DNA from: Adiantum capillus-veneris
Taxonomy: Eukaryota; Streptophyta; Polypodiopsida; Polypodiales; Pteridaceae
Assembly: GCA_014529385.2 (NCBI GenBank)
Contig: CM043942.1
Location: forward strand, 105,243,141 to 105,307,140
Length of the DNA: 64,000 nt
Direction of reading: 5' to 3'
Shown: piece after piece, positions 12,137 through 22,489 of the stretch
How the letters are laid out: each line of letters starts with the position of its first letter
Numbering within the stretch: position 1 is the first letter of the stretch
Notes under the pieces: generated by a model
Database searches by the model: none
Told to the model about the DNA's origin: nothing
The model's input: only the letters and a program-made list of their open reading frames with translations
Made by a program: the position numbers and the translations under genes

Positions 12137-12642
12137 CTAAATTTGGAGAGTATTGAGTGGTACCGCTTGTAGAATAGGTTGCCTTGTAGCTTTTTGTTTT
12201 AAAATCTGAATGCAGGCCTCCTCTTGAGCCGCGTCTATCACCTGTTGTTGTTTAAGCTTTCTTTCCTTGGCTATGTGCATTCTCTGCAAAAGCTCATTAG
12301 TCAAGGGAAGACTGTATTTACGGAGTCGACATCCACTAATCCAATTTGCCATAATTTTTCCATTTAATGTAGCTAACTTAACTGCACCTCTTGGTGAAAC
12401 ATCTTCACTGACAAAAGGATCATGTCCTTTTTTCTTGAATTTAGGTACATGTTGTTTCAACGAATATACTAAGACCAAATCCTCTGGTTTGAAAACTTTG
12501 GTCAGCAATTGTGAGTCAAAGAACTGTTTTTGTTTTTGTGCGTAGATGTGAGCAATGGCTGCTAATTGTTACTCATTCAATCATTCCAAATATTCAAGCC
12601 GTTTAGACAATTTGTGTCCCGTCCATTCTAACTCTTTAGAAA
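12137..12642 (-). pseudogene. Gypsy A integrase C-terminal part (GPY/F-like)
   Basis: From 12642 downward the frame gives a helical block related to the RLEYLE/LNE segment of plant gypsy integrases. The open part at 12137-12508 then contains FKPEDLVLVYSLKQH. This matches the usual 'GDLVL..' beta-barrel region before the GPY/F motif. A conserved NGKIMANWISGCRLRKY segment follows, analogous to the end of the integrase where the product binds DNA. The fragment is separated from its core (18185-18720) by Copia-1. Confidence 0.65.
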
Positions 12643-12647
12643 CTCTA

Positions 12648-12839
12648 TGAAGGAGTACGAGCGGAAGTGCGACGCGAGAGAGAGTGCGAGAAGAAGAGCA
12701 CGACGATATGGTGAACTCACTCTACTCTAATGTGTAGAGCATAGTGAGTTCTTATTAGGTTTTTACAAAAGAATATGTGTACATACCTGGTGGCCCGCCC
12801 ACTTACCTGGGCGACCACATTGGGCTTTATACCCCAACA
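12648..12839 (-). repeat. Copia-1 3' LTR
   Basis: This 192-bp copy on the plus strand starts TGAAGGAGTACGAG and ends ACCCCAACA. It pairs with 17994-18184 and is preceded by the target duplication CTCTA. Confidence 0.96.
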
Positions 12840-12855
12840 ACCTCCCACTTAAAGT
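12840..12855 (-). other. Copia-1 polypurine tract
   Basis: On the element strand this reads CTTTAAGTGGGAGGT directly before the 3' LTR. It is the expected primer site for plus-strand DNA synthesis. Confidence 0.85.
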
Positions 12856-12928
12856 CCAATGTGGTACTTTAAGTGTGAGAGAAGCTACTATACAAGCTAA
12901 TATACAAGAGATGTAGAGAAGTGATGTA

Positions 12929-15900
12929 CTACCCTACACCTAACTGCTTGCGAAAATGCGCAAAGCTCTCTGAGGGAAGTCCTTTTGTAAGTAGATCAGC
13001 AGGATTTTCTGTGGTGTGAACTTTGACAAGCTGAAGTTGCTTATCCTCGAGCATTTCCCTGATGAAATGATACTTCACATCCACATGCTTTGTCTTTGAG
13101 TGATAAACTGGATTGCGAGCCAATTGTATAGCACTTTGACTATCACAATATAACACAGGCATCTCTTCTTTGATTCCCAAATCTGTTACTAGTCGATTAA
13201 GCCAAATTGATTCTTTGCATGCCTCTGATGCTGCAACATATTCAGCCTCTGTAGTAGACTGAGTAACACAATCTTGTAATCTAGAACGCCATGATACTGC
13301 TCCACCAGCCAATGTAAAGACATACCCTGACGTAGACCTTCGGTTGTCTAAGTCACCTGCATAATCTGAGTCTGTAAAACCCTTTACACTTAGCTCCTGA
13401 ATCCCATAGCATATACGCATACTCTTTGTAGCTTTTAGGTATCTCAATATTCCTTTCACTGCCTCCCAATGTTTCTTGCCTGGGTTTGACATGTATCTAC
13501 TTACTACTCCCACTGCAAATGCAATGTCTGGGCGAGTAGCAATCATTGCATACATCAAACTACCCACTGCAGACGCATATGGAATCTTATCCATTTCAGC
13601 ATGTTCTTCCCTAGACACAGGACAATCTTGTTTGCTAAGTTTCACATATGGTGGCAATGGAACACTCAGTGCCTTTCCCTTCTCCATATTGAAACGTCGC
13701 AAAACCTTGTCAATATACTCTGTTTGAGATAACCAAATCAACTTCTTTGATCTGTCTCTCTCAATGCGCATACCAAGTATATGACTTGCCTCACCCATGT
13801 CTTTCATGTCAAACGATTTTGCCATCTTTGACTTCAAAGCTGAAATTTCTTCCAAGTGCTTGCCAGCAATCAACATGTCATCCACATACAAAATAAGGAT
13901 CAGCCAACTACCATCCTTAGCCTTCTTTGTATATAGACAGTGATCGAACTCACTACGTTTGTAGCCTTGAGAAAGCATAAACTTGTGGAATTTATGGTAC
14001 CATGCCCTCGGTGATTGTTTTAAGCCATAAAGACTCTTTAACAACTGGCATACCCAATGTTCCTTTCCTTTCTCAACAAACCCTTCTGGCTGCTGCATGT
14101 AAATTTCCACATCTAAATCACCATGCAAGAACGCTGTCTTGACATCCATTTGGTGCAACCCCAAATATAATATGGCAACCAATGCAAGAAAGCATCTCAA
14201 TGTAGTCATCTTGACCACCGGAGAGAAGACTTCATCAAAGTCAATGCCTTGTTCTTGCTTAAAGCCCTTGGCAACAAGCCTTGCTTTGTACTTTGGCTGA
14301 CTATCATGAGCGGTGATCTTATACTTGTAAACCCATTTACAAGGTAGAGCCTTTTTGCCCTGTGGTAATTTAACTAGCTTCCATGTCTTGTTTTTATGCA
14401 TAGCTGTCATCTCTGACTGCATGGCCAATTGCCAATTCCCGGAGTCCTTCATTTGCACTGCTTCCTTGTAACATGAAGACTCATTGCAATCAGTCAACAT
14501 GACATAGTTCATAGATGGAACAAACCTATCAGGAGGTCGCGTGACACATCCAAATCTACGCACAATAGGTGGCTCAGGCTCAGCCACAACCTGTGGTTCC
14601 ACTCTATCCTGTCCTTGCTCCTCTTGAGCCCTGACATTTTGTCTTGCACGTGCAGGTCCATCTTCTTGGAAGACAACTCTTCTAATCTCCTCAACCCTCT
14701 CTGGTTTAGAATGATATTTGGATTCATTAAAGTGAACATCATTGCTGCGGACAACCTTTCTGGATTTGGGATCCCAAAGTCTGTACCCCATCTCACCAGA
14801 ATTACCATAGCCTAGAAAGATGCACTTTCTACTTTTTGGCTCAAGTTTGTTCCTAAATTCCTTTGGAACGTGAGTATATGCCTCACAGACAAAGACTATG
14901 AGATGCTTGTATGAGGGTATTTTGCCTGACCATACCATCTCTGGCACTGAATCCTTCTGCAAAACCTTGCTAGGAGATCTATTTACAAGATGAACAGCTG
15001 TTGATACAGCTTCAGCCCAAAACCCATTTGGCAGCTGTGTATTAGACAACATACTTCTGACCTTCTCTTGTATGGTCCTATTCATCCTCTCAGCAACACC
15101 ATTTTGAGGAGGATTGTAAGGAGCACTAAGTTCACGTTTTATACCTTTTGACTCACAAAAGTCCTGAAAGGCCTTTGAAACATACTCTCCACCATTGTCA
15201 GTGCGTAAGCATTTAATCTTTTTGCCACTCTGATTCTCCACAAGTGTCACAAACGTTTTGAAAACACTAAACACTTCATCCTTGTGCTTGAGAAAGTAAA
15301 CCCATACTTTTCTCGAGTAATCATCTATAAATGTCATAAAGTAAGAAGCTCCCCCTAGAGATAGGTTAGGCATAGGTCCACACAAATCACTATGAACAAG
15401 TGCCAACTGTGTATCTCTTCTACTGCTTCTATGCTTATGTGGCTGTTGTGTTTGCTTACCATACAGACAATGTTCACAGAATTCAAAATCATTAAATGAA
15501 AAGCCAGGCAAATAACCAGAACGAGACAAGATTTCCATTCCCTTCTTGGACATATGTCCTAACCGGTTATGCCACAAAGAAACGTTCGGCTGCTCGGTTA
15601 CATTGATTACATTTTTAGAGACATTTGATACATAAATCATGTAAAGTCCTCCAGACTTTACTCCATGTGCTACTGTCATAGAACCCTTGGATATCTTCCA
15701 CATGTTCTGTCCAAAAATGGTGACGTAGCCAGCATCATCAAGTAAACCTGTGCTGATCAAGATCTTTGTAATTGCGGGAACATGTTTCACATTCTTCAGC
15801 GTGAAAGAAGAGCCATTCTGAAACTTCAATTGAACATCTCCAACACCTAAGATCTCACATGTCTGCCCATTGCCTAGCCGAACATGATCTTTAGTGGTCA

Positions 15901-16465
15901 CATAAGAGGTAAACCACTCCTTGTTTGGAGACACATGAAGTGATGCCCCTGAGTCTATAATCCAGTCACTCAGTGCATTTCCATCAGATGCTGTAAGAAG
16001 AGCTGAGTCCATTGTATTCTTCAAGAAGTAGATGTCTCCTGACACTAGACTGTCATCCTCTGCAACAGTGTTTGTCACATTTATTTCTTGAATCTTCACT
16101 GAGGACTTGTTCTTCTCACCATGGTCTTCAGCTTTCTCTTTGCCTTTTTCTGCTTTCCATTCTCTGCAGTCTCTTTTCATGTGACCCTTCTTGCCACAAT
16201 GGTAGCATTCTATGTCACTCTTGCCTTTAGCACTGCGGGACTTGCTACGAGACTGATTCCTCTTTCCACCTTTGTACTTTTCTTTGGTCCTTCCCTTGAC
16301 AACTAAAGCTGTTCCTTTGCCTTTGTCCATTGTCTTTCTATTGGTTTCTTCAGTAAGAAGACTTCCTTCTACACCTGCTATGTTCAAACCATCTGGAGGT
16401 GCAGAATTACTCAAAGCTGTGCGAAAAGTGTCCCAACTTTCCGGCAATGTGATCAATAGGAACAT
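12929..16465 (-). CDS. Copia-1 gag C-terminus and pol (protease, integrase, RT, RNase H)
   Basis: A single open frame of 1178 codons encodes most of a copia polyprotein, processed in the cell into capsid-associated and replication enzymes. A zinc knuckle CX2CX4HX4C lies at residues 87-100 (C87, C90, H95, C100). The protease active site DSGAS is at about 171-175. The GAG-pre-integrase block LWHNRLGHMS is near 300. The integrase core has HSDLCGPM, RTDNGGEY and an NGVAERMNRT glutamate. The RT contains YVDDMLIAG. RNase H ends with STTEAEYVAA and KTKHVDVKYHFIRE. All catalytic motifs look intact. The true polyprotein start is upstream at 16908; a one-base frameshift near 16460 separates the first 150 codons. 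Confidence 0.96.
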   Translation of the reverse strand: MFLLITLPESWDTFRTALSNSAPPDGLNIAGVEGSLLTEETNRKTMDKGKGTALVVKGRTKEKYKGGKRNQSRSKSRSAKGKSDIECYHCGKKGHMKRDCREWKAEKGKEKAEDHGEKNKSSVKIQEINVTNTVAEDDSLVSGDIYFLKNTMDSALLTASDGNALSDWIIDSGASLHVSPNKEWFTSYVTTKDHVRLGNGQTCEILGVGDVQLKFQNGSSFTLKNVKHVPAITKILISTGLLDDAGYVTIFGQNMWKISKGSMTVAHGVKSGGLYMIYVSNVSKNVINVTEQPNVSLWHNRLGHMSKKGMEILSRSGYLPGFSFNDFEFCEHCLYGKQTQQPHKHRSSRRDTQLALVHSDLCGPMPNLSLGGASYFMTFIDDYSRKVWVYFLKHKDEVFSVFKTFVTLVENQSGKKIKCLRTDNGGEYVSKAFQDFCESKGIKRELSAPYNPPQNGVAERMNRTIQEKVRSMLSNTQLPNGFWAEAVSTAVHLVNRSPSKVLQKDSVPEMVWSGKIPSYKHLIVFVCEAYTHVPKEFRNKLEPKSRKCIFLGYGNSGEMGYRLWDPKSRKVVRSNDVHFNESKYHSKPERVEEIRRVVFQEDGPARARQNVRAQEEQGQDRVEPQVVAEPEPPIVRRFGCVTRPPDRFVPSMNYVMLTDCNESSCYKEAVQMKDSGNWQLAMQSEMTAMHKNKTWKLVKLPQGKKALPCKWVYKYKITAHDSQPKYKARLVAKGFKQEQGIDFDEVFSPVVKMTTLRCFLALVAILYLGLHQMDVKTAFLHGDLDVEIYMQQPEGFVEKGKEHWVCQLLKSLYGLKQSPRAWYHKFHKFMLSQGYKRSEFDHCLYTKKAKDGSWLILILYVDDMLIAGKHLEEISALKSKMAKSFDMKDMGEASHILGMRIERDRSKKLIWLSQTEYIDKVLRRFNMEKGKALSVPLPPYVKLSKQDCPVSREEHAEMDKIPYASAVGSLMYAMIATRPDIAFAVGVVSRYMSNPGKKHWEAVKGILRYLKATKSMRICYGIQELSVKGFTDSDYAGDLDNRRSTSGYVFTLAGGAVSWRSRLQDCVTQSTTEAEYVAASEACKESIWLNRLVTDLGIKEEMPVLYCDSQSAIQLARNPVYHSKTKHVDVKYHFIREMLEDKQLQLVKVHTTENPADLLTKGLPSESFAHFRKQLGVG

Positions 16466-16908
16466 AGCTCTACAGGTTCATCAAACTTGACACCTTGAGC
16501 TGACAACTGACTATAGATTGTGTTGAATTCATTCAGATGATTGGACAAAGGTGTCCCTTCTTTCATCTTCAAGTCAACAAGCTTCTTAAGCCAGTATACC
16601 TGTGAAGCTGCACTCTGCTTCTCATAAAGATCACTCAGCTTTAACCATGCTTGATAAGCCGACATCTCGTCTGCTACATTGAAGTAAACGCTTTCTGCCA
16701 AAGTCAGCATAATGGTAGAAAGTGTCAATTCATCCATTTCGCTCCATTCATCTTCGTCCATATCTTCTGGTTTTATCCCCTTGAGCTTTATAGGTTTTAT
16801 CTGCTTCTTTTGTACCAACACGTGCCAAATCTGCTTCTTCCACAATGGGAAATTGGTTCCATCCAGCTTCTTGATATTGTAAAGAGCAGTGTCCTATGAT
16901 CCAGCCAT
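16453..16908 (-). pseudogene. Copia-1 gag N-terminal part with early stop
   Basis: The likely start ATG is at 16908 (MAGS...), but codon 5 is TAG. The frame then continues with the typical copia gag opening LDGTNFPLWKKQI and a UBN2-like helical capsid domain (WLKLSDLYEKQSA, LKMKEGTPLSNHLNEF). Near 16460 the frame shifts by one base into the 1178-codon pol frame, at DEPVEL/MFLLITLPESW. Apart from these two lesions the gag is complete, so the element was probably active recently and could still be mobilised in trans. Confidence 0.85.
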
Positions 16909-17979
16909 AGCTACGCTTCACAGTAGTTTACTTTCCTGGGAAAAATTCGGCAGAGTTTCCCCTGTAAACTGACCTCTGAACCAATATCAACCTGTCAAAT
17001 GAACCAAGAAAGCTTCAGATTCTGCTGAAATTTTGGCAGAGTCTCCTTTGTAAAATGGCTATGGTGTACTAAAAACAGACCCAAAAATAGCTCAAAAAAC
17101 CATTGTCTCTCTGACACTGTAAGCTGTGGGTAAACATGTCCTGCACATGTACTGTCTCTGACTGTCCTGTAAGCATAGACTGTGACAATGCCTCAACGGA
17201 AGTAAAGCAAAGATGCAATCCCAACTGTCTAACTCACAGTCAATACATCCTAGCTGCCTATCTAAGGGTGCTCGAGGGATCACTCCAAGACCTGTATCAC
17301 CGAAAGGATCTCAACATTCGAGAATCCCCCAGCTCAATAAAACCTCACTCGACCCGCAACAAAGGTTTCAGTAAATTTGACAGTACATATACTTCCCACA
17401 AAGTCATACATCCACAAATTTCCCACTGTATGCTGTAACCGCTGCGGCGGTTGTTTGCTGCGTGACTCACAGCCAGCAAACCCCCAACAGACATACATCA
17501 TCTCTGACAATACATCCCATGTGGAAGTACCTGCAATGTCAGGATGAAATCTGGAATATCAAGCAGCAAACATAAGCTATCTGATGAACTAGTGGATGTC
17601 GCCTACAGTCTGTGTGTAGATGCGCCCGTGTCGTATGTGACGCCTCCAAGAACTGTGAGCCGTCCTTCGATGTGTAGATAGCCACAAATCAACACTCTGG
17701 GAGTGTCGATATCCTCAGCACCTGCAGTCGTAGGCCAAAAACCCCAAATTTGCAGAGTCAGATCTGCACCCGCTGAGACCACGTAGTCGAAAATGGCCTG
17801 CGCAGAACTTTGTCGAAGCCGAACGGTGACCGAGATGACCTCACAATGATATTCTGAGCACACCCAGCCCTACGGGCTCTCCCACAAGATTTGGGGCCGT
17901 GTCTTTGCGTGTCGAATTTCACTCCAATCTGAGCTGGTGACTCTAGCTTCCTGCAGTGCTGCCCCGAGCCTCGATCTGA
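16909..17979 (-). other. Copia-1 5' leader
   Basis: This is about 1.07 kb of untranslated leader between the primer-binding site and gag. It has no ORF of interest. It contains repeated GGCAGAGT(T/C)TCC motifs (16950-17050) and a 58-bp block (17291-17348) that recurs almost unchanged in the leader of the unrelated LTR element C (54849-54906). Confidence 0.75.
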
Positions 17980-17991
17980 GCTCTCATACCA
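17980..17991 (-). other. Copia-1 primer-binding site
   Basis: On the element strand this reads TGGTATGAGAGC, two bases after the 5' LTR. It matches the initiator-Met tRNA site TGGTATCAGAGC except for one base. Confidence 0.85.
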
Positions 17992-17993
17992 GT

Positions 17994-18184
17994 TGAAGGA
18001 GTACGAGCGAAAGTGCGACGCGAGAGAGAGTGCGAGAAGAAGAGCACGACGATATGGTGAACTCACTCTACTATAATGTGTAGAGCATAGTGAGTTCTTA
18101 TTAGGTTTTACAAAAGAATATGTGTACATACCTGGTGGCCCTTCCACTTACTTGGGCGACCACATTGGGCTTTATACCCCAACA
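17994..18184 (-). repeat. Copia-1 5' LTR
   Basis: This 191-bp copy matches 12648-12839 at about 97 percent by eye and is followed by the target duplication CTCTA (18185-18189). Confidence 0.96.
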
Positions 18185-18725
18185 CTCTAAGGGCGGGTAA
18201 TAAGGATTCCATTGGCAAGATCGCATCCAGTTCATAGACCAGATAAAAATGAGTCGTGTACAAAGCTGTTTTGAAGGAAGCTCAATAAGCCCATAAGGCA
18301 GAATGAGCATGCATTTTCCAATCTGTTTTGCCTAAACTAACAATTTTATCTAGTACAGAGCTCAGAATTTTGTTCGTATGTTCTGCTTGACCATTTTCTT
18401 GAGGATGATAGGGAGCAGATTTGTTATGGATTACCATGAAATTTTCTAATAGATATTCTATCATCTCATTAAGGAAATGCAATCTACGATCACTCACAAG
18501 ATCAGTAGGAAGTCCATACCTAGTGAATACACATTCATACAAGAATGCAGCAATGTTTCTAGCATCGTTCTTCCTGGTGGCCCCTGCCTCAGCCCACTTG
18601 ATTAGGTAATTTGTGGCCACAATAATATATAGTGCTTGGGTCTTATAAGTTGGTGGCTGGATCACAAATTCTACACCCCACTTAGCAAAGTCTCATGCTC
18701 CCATCATAGGTCGCAATGGCATATT
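18185..18725 (-). pseudogene. Gypsy A integrase catalytic core
   Basis: The main frame (18282-18665) contains ALYIIVATNYLIKWAEA, LVSDRRLHF and ENGQAEHTNK, the three catalytic blocks of an rve-type integrase. The first block normally reads ATDYLTKW; here the Asp is Asn, so the first catalytic acid is lost. The second Asp and the Glu remain. The frame shifts near 18300 and continues as FKTALYTTHFYLVYE before it is cut at 18184 by Copia-1. Confidence 0.8.
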
Positions 18726-19655
18726 GTCGACCCTTCTCGGCATTTTTTCTCTTTGGCATGCATCCCACTGTTGAACAAACTCTTTTGCGTCAGCAGATAA
18801 ATTTGGCCACCAGATGCCTGCCACCCATCAATATAGCTTTGGCTGTGATTTTATGAGAGAAGTGAACTCCTGCTAAACCTGCATGTGCTTGTTCTTAAAT
18901 AGGAAGATATTCCTCCTCATTTGCACATAGTCTAAGATGGTGGTCTTTCCCTCATCGAAGAGCTTGTTTCCAATCACAATATAGTTGGCGGCTCTTATTT
19001 ATATTGCCCTCCTTCGTCTTTTACTCATGTTTTTTAGAAAGATTCTTTTGGTTAGATATTCTAGCAAGTATCCGCTCCACTATGGTGTGGCTACAATATG
19101 GAATAACATGGCATGGGTTATGGCGGTTTTTACTTTCTAGAGTGAGAGCACTCATTCACATATTGATGAACGTCCTTCTTCATAGTAGGCCAATAAACCC
19201 CCAACCAAGCTAATGGTTGTGAGGTTTGGTCTTGTGCAAATTGTAGTCCTACTATTGTGGTATGTGCTTGACTCAAGTAGGCTTCTTGCTCCTCAGGATT
19301 GATGCACAGAGCAAAATTCTATCTTTGTTTTCTCGATACAAATGTCCCGTCATCAACTGATACAATGCGGCTTGCTCAATCAGTTGTGGTGTAATGGGAA
19401 TTGGTATTTGAGAATCTACTTGCATGATGGTCATTAGGGTCACAAGGTCTTTTGACCATCTAGGAACCATTTCTCTAGAGAACAGATATGCATCTGGAAA
19501 ATCATCGTCTACCCCTTTAGGTACTTCACTTGTTGTGAATCTCGGCAGATGATCCGCTCTTTGGTGCATGGTGCCTTTTTTAACCACCACTTTGAATTCA
19601 ATTTCAAGTAAGATGATGAACCATCTTACTATCCTTCTAGTATTGCAGGGTTTCT
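18726..19655 (-). pseudogene. Gypsy A RNase H to integrase linker
   Basis: The open part at 19273-19662 contains IVRWFIILLEIEFKVVVKKG and HQRADHLPRF, matching the end of gypsy RNase H (usually RW.LLL.EF.....KG..N..AD.LSR). A linker follows with LYRENKDRILLCA, which precedes the integrase zinc finger. Between 18726 and 19272 only short degenerate blocks remain, including an EEEYLPI..AHAGLAGVHFS piece of the H2C2 region. Confidence 0.7.
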
Positions 19656-20534
19656 TTACCACAGATAGAGTAAGGCTTGATGGTCTACAAAAAAGTCAAA
19701 CTTGCTGGCTAACAAGTAGTGTCGGAATTTCTTGCCCAAATACACCATACCAAGGCTTTCTCTCTCGGTGGCTATATAATTATTTTTTGTCAGGTCTACT
19801 TGTCGGTTAGCATAGGAGATAGGAAAATCCATGGACCCCTCTGACTGAGCTAGAATATAGCCTATAGCAAAATTTGAAGCATCAACATGTACATGAAATA
19901 CCTTGCCCCAGTCAGGAGCTTTCAGTATCGGTGTTGAGGTCAAAGCTTGCTTAAGCTTTTGAAATGACTCTTCACACTCATTGGTCCATTTGAAATGAGT
20001 GATAAGGCTATAAATGGGCTTGGAAATCACGGCATACATGTAGATAAATCTACGATAGTAACCACAATGTCCCATAAATGCCTGAACCCCTCTGACTGTT
20101 GTTGGTCTAGACATCTCAACAATAACTGCTACTTTTTCCATGTCTGTGGCTATGCCATTTTTAGACACAATATGTCCTAGAATTTTGCATTGTCTAACCA
20201 TAAAAACGCATTTTTTAGGATTTAGCCAAATCCTATATAAGAGACATTTCTTAAAGACACGTCGTAAATGCTCAAAATGACTTTCTTGTTTGGTGGAGTG
20301 TCCACAGAGGTCATCCATGTAAAATTCTAAGAAATTTTGCAAAAATTCCTTGAAGGCATGGCTCATCAGCCTTTGAAATGTTGTCGGCGCATTGGTCAAG
20401 CCAAAGGGCATGAGTCTATAGGCAAAAATTTCCCATTCTATAGCAAAGGCTATTTTATGTTGGTCCTTGGGATCTATTGTCAACTGGTTGTACCCAGAGA
20501 AGCCGTCTAAAACGCTATAAGATTCCTTGCCCAC
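19656..20534 (-). pseudogene. Gypsy A reverse transcriptase and RNase H
   Basis: A 292-codon open frame has the RT palm blocks VLDGFSGYNQLTIDP, FAYRLMPFGLTNAPTTFQ and FYMDDLCGHS (Y-M-D-D, catalytic Asp pair present). The thumb follows (ILGHIVSKNGI), then the RNase H start HVDASNFAIGYILAQ with its catalytic Asp. By motif it would copy RNA into DNA in the virus-like particle. A frame break near 20540 separates it from the upstream fingers domain (20575-20983), and stops beyond 19656 disrupt the rest. Confidence 0.9.
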
Positions 20535-20574
20535 TACTCATTCTAGCATGTGATCAGTGATGGGAAGAGGATAG

Positions 20575-20983
20575 CTATCTTGTATAGCGGCAGAGTTCAC
20601 TCTTTTTGAGATTTACACACACTCTGAGTTTGCCATTTTTCTTAGGCACCACAACAATTGGTGATACCCAATCTGTGAGTTCTATCTCATACATAAACTT
20701 TGCTTCCTTGAGTTTTTCTATCTCTTCTTTGATTTTTTTTGGCAAAGGTCTCATTATACGTATATGGTCCTTGTTGACTTGGCTTGGCATGATCTCTCAT
20801 AGGGATGGTATGATGGCATATTGTAGGATCCACTCCTTTGAGATCTCTATATGACCATGCGAAAAAATATCTATATTCCTTCAATGTCCTTATGAGAATC
20901 TCTTCTTCTTCTTGCAACAAATCCATAGCTATGTATGGAGGTCTCCGCTCTTCTCGAGGCTCTCCTAGGTCGATTTGTTTCAC
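20575..20983 (-). pseudogene. Gypsy A RT N-terminal (fingers) region
   Basis: Two overlapping frames (20687-20983 and 20575-20790) give YRYFFAWSYRDLKGVDPTIC and WVSPIVVVPKKNGKLRVCV. Both are standard blocks directly before the RT palm in plant gypsy elements. One frameshift lies between them near 20700. Confidence 0.8.
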
Positions 20984-22480
20984 ATTTTTTGGACATTTCC
21001 CTGGTTCTATTGACTGTCATAACGGTTACTCGACAACAGTCTTGCGATATTGCAAAGTGTATTTTTATAGTGGGATGGAACATTGATTTCTCCATGTTTG
21101 TCACTATTTAATTCCATTTCCATCGTCTAGATCTCCATCAAGGTCCTTTTCAACTCTTTGTATTTAGCCTTACACTCTATTTTTGTCATTGGAGGCTCTT
21201 TCCCCTTGGTTGTTTCAGGCTTGTAAATTTTTGGTTTCTTCTGGGTTTGTTGCTCTTTAAGTGCTGATTCGGGATACCTTCCAGTTATTTCGTCTTTAAT
21301 GCAATCCACAACGTTTACTTTCATTAAGAGTTGAGTTTTTATATTTGACGGCTCTTTTGTGAGTTTCTTTCTCAAGTTTTGTTCTCGCTTTCTGCGGTAT
21401 CTTTGTTGACGTCTCCGATGTTGATTTGGAAACTCAAGAAATATTTCTTCCCCTCCTCAAATTAGAAATTTGGCCCTAACATGCTCTTTTTTTTAGTCTT
21501 ACTCTTCTGTTGTAATTGTCTCTTCTTCGAACTTGTCCGTGGCATCATAGTAGTGATCCGAAAAGACCTATTGCTCCTCAATCATCTTGATGAATACCAT
21601 TTGGATAGGGACTATGTCATAGCCTTCTGCATCACAAAATTGTGTAGGCATATTCTGTGTTATTCACTTCTTTGTCTAAATCGTAGTCTTCTCTTTGCAA
21701 ACTCCCTGATTGAGAAGCCCCACACATCCAAATTGGAGTGTCTTTATGAATCCTTGATGGTAGTTTAGTCTCTGCAGAGGTCTCAGAGTCTAATTCTTGT
21801 ATTGGTGTCCTCAAGACATCACTGTAGTAATGATCTTTCAAGTTTACTCAGGTGATTGCCCCTACTTGTTTCATGTAGAGATAATTGTTGCCCCAGTCTT
21901 GAAATAGTTGTATTTGTCTTATAAATGGTCTTCCCAAGATGATTTCCTAGTTGAGTTTCTTTCCAAAATCTACAATAGCAAAAGTGTGTTGGTAGTCAAT
22001 TCCACATGAAGTGGCTATCACATTCTCAAGTAAGCCCATTGGTTTCTCTATGTGTCCATCTGCCAATCACAATTTCATTTTGGTGTTTTTGATTGCCAAT
22101 TTTTCTCAAGCTTTCTAGATAGCTTTGGTTGCTATGGCAATGGTTGCGCCACTGTCTAAAATAGCCATGGTAATTATATCAATGTACTATACTGGAAGGG
22201 TAGTGTTTCCCTCATTCCCTTCGCAGTAGTCCCCTACTTTGTTTATATGTAATGACCTGACAAGTTTAGTTTGTATGTCTTTGCTTTGCAGTTTTTCCAA
22301 GTCCATTTGAGATGCTTCTTTTAGCCCCATCTTCTCCATGGTGGTTTGTACATCTCCCCACAAATGTGGTTTTAATCTCAATAGTTCTCCCAAAGTGATT
22401 GTGCACTAAACTGGTGTTGCCATAATGGATTTTATATTAGCCACATCCAAGTTTTGTCTTGGCCTTTCTAAGTATGATGT
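20984..22480 (-). pseudogene. Gypsy A protease region and linker
   Basis: The frames at 22187-22393 and below contain LLRLKPHLWGDV, a KMGLKE block and NKVGDYCEGNEG. Retropepsin-like AILDSGATIAIATK follows in a broken frame near 22130-22170. Further on, EIILGRPFIRQI matches the C-terminal retropepsin ILGRP motif. The block at 21632-21841 (IWMCGASQSGSLQ) recurs in gypsy D (56784-57170). Several stops are present. Confidence 0.7.
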
Positions 22481-22489
22481 AGCATCCGC

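Larger units (their letters stand above)
12648..18184 (-). mobile_element. Copia-1, nearly complete Ty1/copia retrotransposon
   Basis: The element is 5.54 kb with two LTRs of about 191 bp (12648-12839 and 17994-18184) that end TG...CA and differ at about six positions. The 5-bp target duplication CTCTA is exact (12643-12647 and 18185-18189). A polypurine tract abuts the 3' LTR and a near-canonical initiator-Met primer-binding site abuts the 5' LTR. The gag-pol frame is open except for an early TAG and one frameshift. High LTR identity and an intact duplication point to a recent insertion into the integrase of gypsy A. Confidence 0.96.
12137..22480 (-). mobile_element. Ty3/gypsy element A, polyprotein remnant split by Copia-1
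   Basis: Read on the minus strand from 22480, the order is protease, RT, RNase H, zinc-binding region, integrase core, and a GPY/F-like integrase tail at 12137-12508. This protease-RT-RNaseH-integrase order defines Ty3/gypsy. Copia-1 (12648-18184) sits inside the integrase and its removal rejoins the integrase frame. Multiple stops and frameshifts make it non-functional. The 5' end is cut at about 22480, where a plus-strand relative begins. No LTR could be identified. Confidence 0.8.

Noticed and set aside
13476-16490. Plus-strand ORFs inside Copia-1 (for example 13476-13727, 16012-16230, 16272-16490)
   Set aside because: They are antisense shadows of the intact polyprotein frame.
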